DNA of 22,385 nt from the NCBI GenBank assembly GCA_964541075.1, contig CAZIPZ010000045.1, positions 1 through 22,385 of the forward strand, written 5' to 3'. The position numbers and the translations under genes are program-made. A model generated the notes under the pieces. That model was not told the DNA's origin and searched no databases. It was given only the letters and a program-made list of their open reading frames with translations. Positions 6,901 through 14,054 of the stretch are shown here, one piece after another (the stretch's first letter is position 1; every line of letters starts with the position of its first letter). Source of the stretch: CAZIPZ01 sp964541075. Its GTDB lineage: Bacteria > Acidobacteriota > Terriglobia > 20CM-2-55-15.

Positions 6901-9036
6901 TCAAGCAAGCCCCAAGGCATAGATGATGCGATCGATCAGCCAGATGCCTGGAAACGGAACGATGATTCCTCCCAGCCCATAGATAAGCAGATTACGGCGC
7001 AGCAGACTTGCCGCGGTTTCGGGACGATATTTCACACCGCGTAACGCGAGGGGAACGAGAGCGATGATGATCAGTGCATTGAAGATCACCGCCGCCAGCA
7101 CCGCACTCTGAGGATTGTGTAAACCCATGATGTTGAGGCGGCCCAGCGCGGGATACGTCGCCACGAACATGGCTGGAATAATGGCGAAGTATTTCGCCAT
7201 GTCGTTGGCAATCGAAAACGTTGTCAAGGCCCCCCGGGTGATCAGGAGCTGCTTGCCGATAGCAACAATTTCGATAAGCTTCGTCGGATTCGAATCGAGG
7301 TCCACCATGTTGCCCGCTTCCTTAGCCGCCATCGTTCCCGTGTTCATGGCGACACCGACATCAGCCTGCGCAAGCGCGGGCGCGTCATTGGTCCCATCTC
7401 CAGTCATCGCAACAAGACGGCCTTCCGCTTGTTCTTTCTTGATGTAATTCATTTTGTCGGCCGGCGAAGCCTGAGCAAGGAAATCGTCGGTTCCGGCTTC
7501 GGACGCAATGGCCGCGGCGGTCAACGGGTTGTCGCCCGTAATCATCACAGTGCGAATGCCCATCGCGCGAAGCTGCGCTAGGCGTTCTTTCATGCCGCCC
7601 TTGACGACGTCCTTGAGATGAATGACGCCGAGCGCCCTTTGCCCATCGGCAACGGCCAAAGGAGTTCCACCCTGCCGGGCAATTCGATCCGACACATCGA
7701 CTAAAGTCTGAGGAATCTTACCTCCCTGCTGTTTCACAAATTGGCTGATTGAATCAGTCGCTCCCTTACGCAAGAACCTTCCGTCCATGTCGACTCCGCT
7801 CATTCGCAGATGTGCGGAAAACGGAATGAATTTCGATTCATGCGCCGACACCTCGCGGCCCCGCAATCCATATTTCTGCTTCGCCAGAACCACAATTGAT
7901 CGGCCCTCGGGGGTTTCATCCGCAAGGCTGGCCAATTGAGCGGCATCCGCAAGGTCGCCTTCCTGGACTCCATCGACGGGAATAAATTCGACTGCCTGAC
8001 GGTTGCCGATCGTGATCGTGCCGGTTTTGTCCAGCAGCAGCGTGTTCACGTCGCCGGCCGCTTCTACAGCCTTGCCGCTCATGGCGAGCACGTTGTGCTG
8101 CATCACGCGGTCCATGCCGGCGATTCCGATCGCGGACAGCAGTCCCCCGATCGTGGTCGGAATCAAGCAGATGAGGAGCGCTACCAACACGGCAATGGAA
8201 GGCGCCGAGCCCGACCCTGCGGCGCCGACGCTATGGGCGGCAAAGGGCTGAAGCGTGACGACCGCTAGCAGGAAGATGAGTGTGAGTCCAGCGATGAGAA
8301 TGTTCAGGGCTATTTCATTTGGCGTCTTTTGCCGCTCTGCGCCTTCAACCAGTGCGATCATCCGGTCCAGGAATGTCTCCCCCGGATTGGATGTGATGCG
8401 GATACGAATCCAATCCGAGAGCACTTTTGTGCCGCCGGTCACGGCGCTGCGGTCTCCGCCGGACTCACGAATAACCGGTGCGCTTTCTCCCGTGATAACG
8501 GACTCATCCACGGTCGCGATACCTTCGATCACCTCGCCATCGCCCGGAATAACATCGCCTGCTTCGCACAGCACCAACTCGCCGGCTCGCAGTTTCGAGG
8601 CAGCAACCACCTCGACGCGGCCGCCATCGAGAATCCGCGTGGCCATAGTTTCTGCCTTCGCCTTTCGCAGTGTATCGGCCTGCGCCTTTCCGCGTGCTTC
8701 CGCCATCGCTTCCGCAAAATTCGCAAAAAGAACCGTGAACCAGAGCCATAGGGAGATCTGCAAGAGAAAGCCGATACCGGATGCGCCTGCCGCCGCGTCG
8801 CGGATCAGAAACACGGTGGTGGCGGCTGCCCCAACTTCCACGACGAATATCACCGGATTTTTTAGAAGAGTTCGCGGATTGAGTTTACCAAATGAATCCC
8901 GAATCGCGCGCTTCAGGATTCCCGGATCCGATAGAGGGCGTGCAAAAACCAATTTTTTCGGCGACAGTTCTGGCGTATTATCGGCGTCCTTTGGAACTGG
9001 GCGCGGATTATTTTTAGCTTTGAGAATTGCCGACAT
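6901..9036 (-). CDS. kdpB: KdpB, catalytic P-type ATPase subunit
   Basis: The 711-aa P1A-type ATPase that hydrolyses ATP and drives K+ uptake in KdpFABC. It shows the actuator TGES ending at S185 (equivalent to the serine whose phosphorylation inhibits E. coli Kdp), phosphorylation loop DKTGT with D336, ITGDN and hinge TGDGTNDAPAL, plus the C-terminal membrane helices. It is somewhat longer than the E. coli protein (682 aa), mainly through a 25-30 residue polar N-terminal extension. It starts 2 nt after the kdpA stop, with GGAAGG inside the end of kdpA. Confidence 0.98.
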   Translation of the reverse strand: MSAILKAKNNPRPVPKDADNTPELSPKKLVFARPLSDPGILKRAIRDSFGKLNPRTLLKNPVIFVVEVGAAATTVFLIRDAAAGASGIGFLLQISLWLWFTVLFANFAEAMAEARGKAQADTLRKAKAETMATRILDGGRVEVVAASKLRAGELVLCEAGDVIPGDGEVIEGIATVDESVITGESAPVIRESGGDRSAVTGGTKVLSDWIRIRITSNPGETFLDRMIALVEGAERQKTPNEIALNILIAGLTLIFLLAVVTLQPFAAHSVGAAGSGSAPSIAVLVALLICLIPTTIGGLLSAIGIAGMDRVMQHNVLAMSGKAVEAAGDVNTLLLDKTGTITIGNRQAVEFIPVDGVQEGDLADAAQLASLADETPEGRSIVVLAKQKYGLRGREVSAHESKFIPFSAHLRMSGVDMDGRFLRKGATDSISQFVKQQGGKIPQTLVDVSDRIARQGGTPLAVADGQRALGVIHLKDVVKGGMKERLAQLRAMGIRTVMITGDNPLTAAAIASEAGTDDFLAQASPADKMNYIKKEQAEGRLVAMTGDGTNDAPALAQADVGVAMNTGTMAAKEAGNMVDLDSNPTKLIEIVAIGKQLLITRGALTTFSIANDMAKYFAIIPAMFVATYPALGRLNIMGLHNPQSAVLAAVIFNALIIIALVPLALRGVKYRPETAASLLRRNLLIYGLGGIIVPFPGIWLIDRIIYALGLA

Positions 9037-9038
9037 TC

Positions 9039-10808
9039 TTAAAACAGCCTTCCTTCAAGCATCACAAGATGCTCGACAATCGGACCAAGCGAAAGCGCAG
9101 GAAAGTACGTTAGAGCTCCGACGATAAGAACGACGCCAATGAGAACGGCGACAAAGAGCGGTCCGTCCGTCGGAAATGTGCCGATCGTTGCCGGAACTCG
9201 CTTCTTTGCGGCGAGACTTCCAGCAACGGCAAGCATCGGAATGATGATCAGAAACCGGCCGATGAGCATGGCCAGACCAATCGTCAGGTTGTACCACGGA
9301 GTGTTCACTGCTATTCCAGCGAATGCACTTCCATTGTTTCCGACACCGCTGGAATAGGCGTAAAGGAGCTCGCTGAAACCATGAGGGCCGCTGTTGTTCA
9401 GGTTCGCCGTTGTCGAACCGTAAGAACCATTCCAGTACCCACCCATCTGAAACTCCAATACGGACGACAGCCCGGTAAAGACCAGCAGTGCGGCAGCACA
9501 CGCAATCAGCGCGAGCATTGCCATTTTGACTTCCTTGCCTTCGATCTTTTTTCCCAGATATTCGGGCGTGCGTCCAACCATCAAGCCCGCAATGAACACG
9601 GCGAGAACCGCGAAGAGGAGGATTCCGTAAAGGCCAGCGCCCGCGCCGCCAAAGATCACTTCGCCGGTTTGTATGAAGAACATCGGCACAAGGCCGCCGA
9701 CCGGTGTGTAGCTGTCGAGCATGCTGTTTACACTGCCGTTGCTGGCCGCCGTCGTTGCCGCAGCCCAAAGCGCAGAGTTCGCGATGCCATGCCGGACTTC
9801 CTTTCCTTCCATGTTTCCGCCCGGCTGGAATTCCGTCGCCTGACTGGCGATTCCCATTTTCGAGAGAGCCGGATTTCCGGCTTGTTCGGCGCCATAACAA
9901 ACGAAAACGCCAACAAGGAACATGACGCTCATCGCTGCGAACAGCACCCATCCCTGCCGGATGTCGCCGACCATGACACCAAACGTGTAGGCCAGTCCCG
10001 CCGGGATGAGGAGAAGATAAAGTGTCTGGAAAAAATTCGACAATGGCGTTGGGTTTTCAAAAGGATGAGCGGAATTCGTATTGAAGAAACCACCGCCATT
10101 GCTGCCCAATTGTTTTATGGCAACCTGAGATGCCGCCGGACCACCCGGAAACGTTTGTGTGACGCCTTCCAATGTGGTTGCCTGGCGGTATGCGCTGAAA
10201 TTCTGAATGACGCCCTGAGAACAAAGGAAGAGCGCACCAATCAAGGACAATGGCAGCAAGACGTAGACCGTTGCTCGGACCAGATCCACCCAGAAGTTTC
10301 CGATGGAGTTTGCTTCTTGTCGCGCAAATCCACGGCACAGTGCAATAGCCACAGAGATTCCTGCGGCCGCGGAAACAAAGTTTTGCACCGTGAGCGCCGC
10401 CATTTGTACGAAGTAACTCAGGGTGGTCTCTCCGCCATAGGCCTGCCAATTGGTATTGGTCATGAAACTAACTGCGGTATTAAAGGATAAGTCCGGCGTG
10501 CTCTGCGTTCCGCCAAAACGCTGAGGATTGAACGGCAGAAGACTTTGCAGCCGCTGGATTGCGTAGACAAACACGAAAGAAATAAAGCTGAACGCTAGAA
10601 GGCTCGCAGTGTACTGCGTCCACCGCTGGTCGACGTTCTCTCTAATTCCACAAAGCACGTACGCGAGCTTTTCAAGAGGGCGAAGAATAGGCTGTAAGAG
10701 CGTTTTCTCGCCTTGAAATACGCGCGCCATGTACGTGCCGAGCGGCTTCGTCGCAATCAGCAGGACAATAAAATATGCCGCAATTTGAAAAATACCGATC
10801 GAGGTCAT
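9039..10808 (-). CDS. kdpA: KdpA, potassium-binding channel subunit
   Basis: The 589-aa K+-selective subunit of KdpFABC, an SKT-superfamily membrane protein with about ten helices. Four pore-loop regions are visible: FMTNTNWQAYGGE, SNGGGFFNTNSAHPFENP, the ATTAASNGSVNSM region, and GVGNNGSAFAG. The third-to-fourth region LMVGRTPEYLGKKIEGKEVK is also typical. It is slightly longer than E. coli KdpA (557 aa). It starts 9 nt after the kdpF stop with only a weak ribosome site, consistent with coupling to kdpF. No selectivity residue appears altered. Confidence 0.98.
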   Translation of the reverse strand: MTSIGIFQIAAYFIVLLIATKPLGTYMARVFQGEKTLLQPILRPLEKLAYVLCGIRENVDQRWTQYTASLLAFSFISFVFVYAIQRLQSLLPFNPQRFGGTQSTPDLSFNTAVSFMTNTNWQAYGGETTLSYFVQMAALTVQNFVSAAAGISVAIALCRGFARQEANSIGNFWVDLVRATVYVLLPLSLIGALFLCSQGVIQNFSAYRQATTLEGVTQTFPGGPAASQVAIKQLGSNGGGFFNTNSAHPFENPTPLSNFFQTLYLLLIPAGLAYTFGVMVGDIRQGWVLFAAMSVMFLVGVFVCYGAEQAGNPALSKMGIASQATEFQPGGNMEGKEVRHGIANSALWAAATTAASNGSVNSMLDSYTPVGGLVPMFFIQTGEVIFGGAGAGLYGILLFAVLAVFIAGLMVGRTPEYLGKKIEGKEVKMAMLALIACAAALLVFTGLSSVLEFQMGGYWNGSYGSTTANLNNSGPHGFSELLYAYSSGVGNNGSAFAGIAVNTPWYNLTIGLAMLIGRFLIIIPMLAVAGSLAAKKRVPATIGTFPTDGPLFVAVLIGVVLIVGALTYFPALSLGPIVEHLVMLEGRLF

Positions 10809-10817
10809 GGTGGAATT

Positions 10818-10901
10818 CTAGAAACGTTCCGGTTTTAACAGTGCATAGAGCAGGTACATGAACAGGCCTATCGATGCGATGCCGGCTATGAGGTAATCCA
10901 T
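10818..10901 (-). CDS. kdpF: KdpF small membrane subunit
   Basis: A 27-residue single-helix peptide directly before kdpA. It begins MDYLIAG and ends in the family signature YLLYALLKPERF. KdpF binds and stabilises the KdpABC complex in E. coli. It is easily missed by gene finders because of its size. ATG 10901 lies 10 nt after the stop of another 27-residue peptide gene. Confidence 0.92.
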   Translation of the reverse strand: MDYLIAGIASIGLFMYLLYALLKPERF

Positions 10902-10911
10902 AGATCGATGC

Positions 10912-10995
10912 TCACAGCTTGTCGCATGCTTTAGTCAGGAGCCAGCACCCTACGAAGAACAGCGACGCAATGCCTAGAGAAAACAAATCCATCAT
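10912..10995 (-). CDS. 27-residue single-helix peptide upstream of kdpF
   Basis: A second tiny membrane peptide in the kdp operon. It begins MMDLFSLGIASLFF and ends in TKACDKL, giving one hydrophobic helix and a short basic/polar tail. AAGGAG lies 7 nt before the first ATG, and the gap to the previous stop is 4 nt. It shares the GIAS stretch with kdpF here but lacks the KPERF tail. Similar peptides ending in a C-D/E-R/K-L pattern occur upstream of kdpF in other bacteria as far as I recall. Its role is unknown. A subunit or assembly factor of Kdp is plausible. Confidence 0.75.
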   Translation of the reverse strand: MMDLFSLGIASLFFVGCWLLTKACDKL

Positions 10996-10999
10996 GCCT

Positions 11000-11440
11000 T
11001 CACTCCTTATCCGTCGAAAACACGACGCGATGGCCGGCAGCCTGAAGCTTTTTCGCCAGACGGCTTTCAGGACTCAGCAACCATCGGCGACGGCGGTGCA
11101 AAACGATGACCGATCCGGGCGCGAGCACGTCATTGAGCATCTGCCATCGATCACGACACAGGCGAATATCGATCCGGGCCGCAATGGCGCTGCGATCTAT
11201 CAGGGTGCGAAGCCGGCGCTGTAGAAATGCTTCAGAAATCGGCGGTTCCTCGAGAGGCAGCGGGTACGGAACAATCTGAGGCGCCAATAATCGAATATGT
11301 GCGTGCAACCCGTTCGTCAATATTGCCGCGGTCTTTAATGCAAGAAGTGTTTGGCGCGTCTCCGTGCAAAGAACGATCACTTCGAAATCTTCTCTGCGAT
11401 CGATGCGGGTTGCCACATTGAGTGTTCGCTCAGCTTTCAT
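11000..11440 (-). CDS. USP-like protein, first gene of the kdp operon
   Basis: A 146-aa soluble protein of unknown function. It resembles a universal-stress-protein or adenine-nucleotide-alpha-hydrolase fold: alternating strand/helix, TRQTLLALKTAAILTNGLHAHIRLLAPQIVPYPLPL, then RDRWQMLNDVLAPGSVIVLHRRRRW. No nucleotide-binding G-2X-G-9X-G motif is evident. The in-frame ATG at 11545 would give 181 aa. ATG 11440 is preferred because TTGGAGAA precedes it and the longer form would read through the 31-bp candidate operator at 11464-11494. Its stop is 4 nt before the small peptide gene, so it leads the operon. A role in K+ sensing or regulation is inferred from position only. Confidence 0.72.
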   Translation of the reverse strand: MKAERTLNVATRIDRREDFEVIVLCTETRQTLLALKTAAILTNGLHAHIRLLAPQIVPYPLPLEEPPISEAFLQRRLRTLIDRSAIAARIDIRLCRDRWQMLNDVLAPGSVIVLHRRRRWLLSPESRLAKKLQAAGHRVVFSTDKE

Positions 11441-11463
11441 TTCTCCAAGATAGACTGGCGGCA

Positions 11464-11494
11464 ATAAGGAAGGCATAAAGGAACCGTAAGGACT
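11464..11494. promoter_or_regulatory. Candidate KdpE operator, copy 2
   Basis: This triple repeat (ATAAGGAA, CATAAAGG, TAAGGA) is identical at 25 of 31 positions to the one at 1681-1711 and in the same orientation relative to the minus-strand gene it precedes. It lies 24 bp upstream of the first kdp-operon start (11440) and 55 bp upstream of the divergent rhodanese-like gene (11550). A weak -10-like TATCTT lies downstream toward kdp (about 11447-11452). The similar placement suggests a common activator, presumably KdpE. Confidence 0.6.
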
Positions 11495-11549
11495 GTGTGG
11501 GCGTAAACTAAGGTGTTGAGCTGGGATTCTTTCGAAAGGTGACAATTTT

Positions 11550-12020
11550 ATGATCAGAGTTCTCGCAAACTGCGCATGGGTTATTGGAGGTTTGCAGTTG
11601 TTGGCTGGTTATGGCGCTGCTCAATTAAATGCTCCTGGCAAGGCGTCCGCTTCTGACGTTATTGAGCCGTCGGTGCTCGCAACGATCATCGGAGATGCAC
11701 GGGCGTCGAAGCCAGTTATCATTCAGGTAGGATTTCCTACTTTATTTAAGAGCAACCGGATTCCTGGATCATCGCACGCCGGACCAGGAACCACGCCGGC
11801 AGGCCTTGAAGCCCTGAAAGAGACGCTCGCCAAAGTTCCTAAGGATCGCGAGATCGTCATTTACTGCGGATGCTGCCCCTGGGACAAATGCCCGAATATC
11901 AGGCCCGCCCTCGATCTACTGCGAAAGCTCGGTTACACGCGCGTGAAGGCGCTCATGATCGAAAATAATTTGGATGACAACTGGATCAAGAAAGGATATC
12001 CGGTTCAGAAGGGATCGTGA
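11550..12020 (+). CDS. Exported rhodanese-like protein with CGCCPWDKC motif
   Basis: A 156-aa protein with an N-terminal signal-peptide-like segment (about 1-24, WVIGGLQLLAGYGAAQ) and a rhodanese-type fold (VIIQVGFPTLFKSNRIPGSSHAG ... KDREIVIYCGCCPWDKCPNIRPALDLLRKLGY). The active-site loop holds C106, C108, C109 and C114 with R118, richer in Cys than usual rhodaneses. Sulfur transfer in the periplasm or metal binding is possible; the substrate is unknown. AAAGGTGA lies 7 nt before ATG 11550. It diverges from the kdp operon and shares its intergenic region, so it may share control. Confidence 0.8.
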   Translation: MIRVLANCAWVIGGLQLLAGYGAAQLNAPGKASASDVIEPSVLATIIGDARASKPVIIQVGFPTLFKSNRIPGSSHAGPGTTPAGLEALKETLAKVPKDREIVIYCGCCPWDKCPNIRPALDLLRKLGYTRVKALMIENNLDDNWIKKGYPVQKGS

Positions 12021-12099
12021 AAAAGGGTAGACAAAAAGGGGCAGTGAGCAATTTCTGACTGCAAGAAATTGTTCACTGCCCCTTTTTGTCTACCCTTTT
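12021..12099. repeat. Long palindromic element, probable bidirectional terminator (copy 1)
   Basis: Two 36-nt arms (12021-12056 and 12064-12099) pair completely in RNA apart from one G-U, with a 7-nt loop. The core GGGGCAGTGA/TCACTGCCCC is bordered by an A-tract on one side and TTTTT on the other, giving intrinsic-terminator form in both directions. It begins right after the rhodanese-like stop (12020) and ends 29 nt from the stop of the convergent NHL gene. A diverged copy is at 18546-18582. Confidence 0.85.
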
Positions 12100-12127
12100 C
12101 TTGGGTTTCTCCCAGCCTGCTACTTTT

Positions 12128-13291
12128 TCACTGTCCGCCGGACGATGTCATCGGAACAACGAACGGTTCGGGAATAATTCTCGATGGATCTGCGTCCTTT
12201 CGCGGGCGGAATTTCGAGACATTGTTACCCTGTGCGTTGGCGACATACAAGCTGCCTTCGCCATCGACGCTCAGTGCGTGCGGCCCCCAAAGCTCGCCAG
12301 GTCGCCGACCGAACGTGCCCCATGAATAGAGCAGACGTCCATTAAGGTCATACTTCAGAATTTTATGGACAGTTCCATCTCCGATCCAGATGTTCTGGTT
12401 CTTATCCATGTACAGGAAGTAAGGCAGCGGAATGTTGGGCCACATCTCGATGAACTTTCCATTTTCGTCAAAAACCTGGACACGTGAGTTGTTTCGATCA
12501 CTCACGTATAGCCGATGTTTTGCATCCACAACCATGCTATGGACCGTGTTGAACTCTCCTGGCCCTGGATTCGGTCCCTTGCCGGGCTTGCCGAACTCGG
12601 ACAGATACTTTCCGTCTTTGGAAAAGCGCACAACACGAGTATTGCGATAACCGTCGGTGACAAAGAAGTCGCCATTCGGCATAAACGTTATGCCAGAGGG
12701 CCAATTGAAATGCGTCTTATCGTCTCCTGGTACACCCTTTTCACCCAGGCGCATGACCAATTTTTTGCCGTCGTTGGTGAACTTGAGAACCTGATCGCCG
12801 ACGTGATCCACCAACCAAACATGCTTCTCTGGATCATAAGGGCTAATCGTGACAGTGTGGGCGTTCACGAATTCATTGTTGTGTTGTTCCCATGACTCGA
12901 CGAGTTTACCGGCCTTGTTGAAAACCATCATCATGTGTTGCATGCGCGGCTTCTGCGCAGATTGCTCAATGACCGCTTGAATGAGATCGAGCGCGTTATC
13001 CGGATTCTTCGGTTTGAGAACGGGAAGTTCACCACGCATGTACACGAAAACGCGCTCTGGCGACTGCGCGAAAATTGCTGGCGAGGAACCCCAGGTCCAG
13101 CCCTGCTCGAAAAAATCACCTACCGGCCAATTCGGAACGTATTCGTATGGACCGGTGACATCCGCTCCACCCTTGACGTCCGAACCTTTTTGCTGCGCCA
13201 CCATCATCTGCCCCGATGAACCGACAAAGATCGCGGTGAGGCCGGCCAGAATGACCAGCGAAAGCATCCATCTCCATCTTCCGATCTTCAT
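12128..13291 (-). CDS. Exported NHL-repeat beta-propeller protein
   Basis: A 387-aa protein with a Sec-type signal segment (about residues 5-33: WRWMLSLVILAGLTAIFVG). The mature part carries repeated NHL-type propeller blades, for example KHVWLVDHVGDQVLKFTNDGK, GDFFVTDGYRNTRVVRFSKDG, HRLYVSDRNNSRVQVFDENGK and GSLYVANAQGNNVSKF. It resembles the peptidyl-alpha-hydroxyglycine-amidating-lyase-like propellers annotated in environmental bacteria. Enzymatic activity is not established; such proteins may bind ligands or act as lactonases/lyases. AAGGGG lies 7 nt before ATG 13291. It is monocistronic and ends at the shared palindromic terminator. Periplasmic or extracellular location is inferred. Confidence 0.85.
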   Translation of the reverse strand: MKIGRWRWMLSLVILAGLTAIFVGSSGQMMVAQQKGSDVKGGADVTGPYEYVPNWPVGDFFEQGWTWGSSPAIFAQSPERVFVYMRGELPVLKPKNPDNALDLIQAVIEQSAQKPRMQHMMMVFNKAGKLVESWEQHNNEFVNAHTVTISPYDPEKHVWLVDHVGDQVLKFTNDGKKLVMRLGEKGVPGDDKTHFNWPSGITFMPNGDFFVTDGYRNTRVVRFSKDGKYLSEFGKPGKGPNPGPGEFNTVHSMVVDAKHRLYVSDRNNSRVQVFDENGKFIEMWPNIPLPYFLYMDKNQNIWIGDGTVHKILKYDLNGRLLYSWGTFGRRPGELWGPHALSVDGEGSLYVANAQGNNVSKFRPRKDADPSRIIPEPFVVPMTSSGGQ

Positions 13292-13464
13292 GACACACCC
13301 CTTATCAAACAGAGTCCAAAAGCAATGTAGAGAATGACAGGACCTAATTAAATCACAACAGTTTAGGAACGAGAACGTATTTTGGGTTCGGTCTTACCCC
13401 GCCCGCTGATTCATGGACCTCGATGTGCATGTGTTGAGACGTAACCGAAAAGAAAGGATTCCAT

Positions 13465-13671
13465 ATGAAAACAGCTGATCAGGCACAGTACTTAGCGTTG
13501 TATGCGTCGGCATGCTGCGAAGATGAAATGATTTTTGCGAGCGGTGATCTGTTTTCCAGATGCCTCAATTGCAACCGGGCGACTGAATGGCGAATGGTGG
13601 AAAGGGTCATGTCGTGGCAGGAGTTGGACGAACGGGTGGCAGACAACGCCCCTTATCTTCTTGCAGCCTAA
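13465..13671 (+). CDS. Small Cys-rich protein, C-X15-C-X2-C type, 68 aa
   Basis: An unrecognised 68-aa protein with AAAGGA about 6 nt before ATG 13465. Cysteines occur as CC followed by SRCLNC. The spacing from the first C to the final pair is C-X15-C-X2-C, the same as in the proteins at 13751 and 16425, though the His before the pair is Leu here and an adjacent second Cys is present. It starts MKT like its neighbour. Likely a small zinc-binding protein. Function is unknown. Confidence 0.68.
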   Translation: MKTADQAQYLALYASACCEDEMIFASGDLFSRCLNCNRATEWRMVERVMSWQELDERVADNAPYLLAA

Positions 13672-13750
13672 TCGGGCAACTCCGAGTCTAAAGCTGTGAA
13701 CCGTTTCTTCCGAAGGAATAGGTTGAACGGAGTATTCATCAGGTAACTCT

Positions 13751-13945
13751 ATGAAAACCGACGAAGCAACCCATGTCCAGCCTCTGGTCCTCTGGCAATG
13801 CGCTTGTGGTGGGCTGGATCTTGCAAAGCGCGATTTTCAACATGTGATTGCCTGTACGCAGTGTGAAACCCTGGCGGTAGAAATCTGGAATGCCTTGGAC
13901 GATCTTCACAAGTCTCTGCGTCTTAGCCGGCCCTGCACGTCCTGA
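13751..13945 (+). CDS. Small zinc-finger (anti-sigma-like) protein, 64 aa
   Basis: A 64-aa protein with the layout LW-X2-ACGGLDL followed by FQHVIACTQC. The H-X3-C-X2-C pattern is that of zinc-binding anti-sigma (ZAS) domains, preceded by a Cys 16 residues before the first Cys of the pair. No membrane segment or sigma-binding extension is visible, so it is a bare ZAS-like module. It is clearly related to the 60-aa protein at 16425-16607 (shared HV...LW...CG..DL....F.H...C..C). A plausible GGTAA lies before the ATG. There is no sigma-factor gene nearby. Confidence 0.7.
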   Translation: MKTDEATHVQPLVLWQCACGGLDLAKRDFQHVIACTQCETLAVEIWNALDDLHKSLRLSRPCTS

Positions 13946-14054
13946 AATCTAGGTCTCTTACTCCCACGTTAACCTCGGCGCGATGGTTGTGGTGTGCACG
14001 TGATTTCGCACAAACGCGTATGACCCGAAAAAATCGGTTGTTAAGACCGGGTGC

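Noticed and set aside
8255..9127. 290-codon plus-strand frame opposite kdpB
   Set aside because: Low-complexity Ser/Arg/Pro composition and antisense to conserved kdpB sequence.
9055..9951. 298-codon minus-strand frame inside kdpA
   Set aside because: Shifted frame of kdpA with shadow-like composition; kdpA itself is continuous and complete.
9381..10490. 369-codon plus-strand frame opposite kdpA
   Set aside because: It is very rich in Arg, Cys and His, as expected for an antisense shadow, and kdpA is unmistakable.
11441..11545. N-terminal extension of the USP-like protein from ATG 11545
   Set aside because: The extension would encode through the conserved operator motif, has no recognisable homology, and a better ribosome site precedes ATG 11440.
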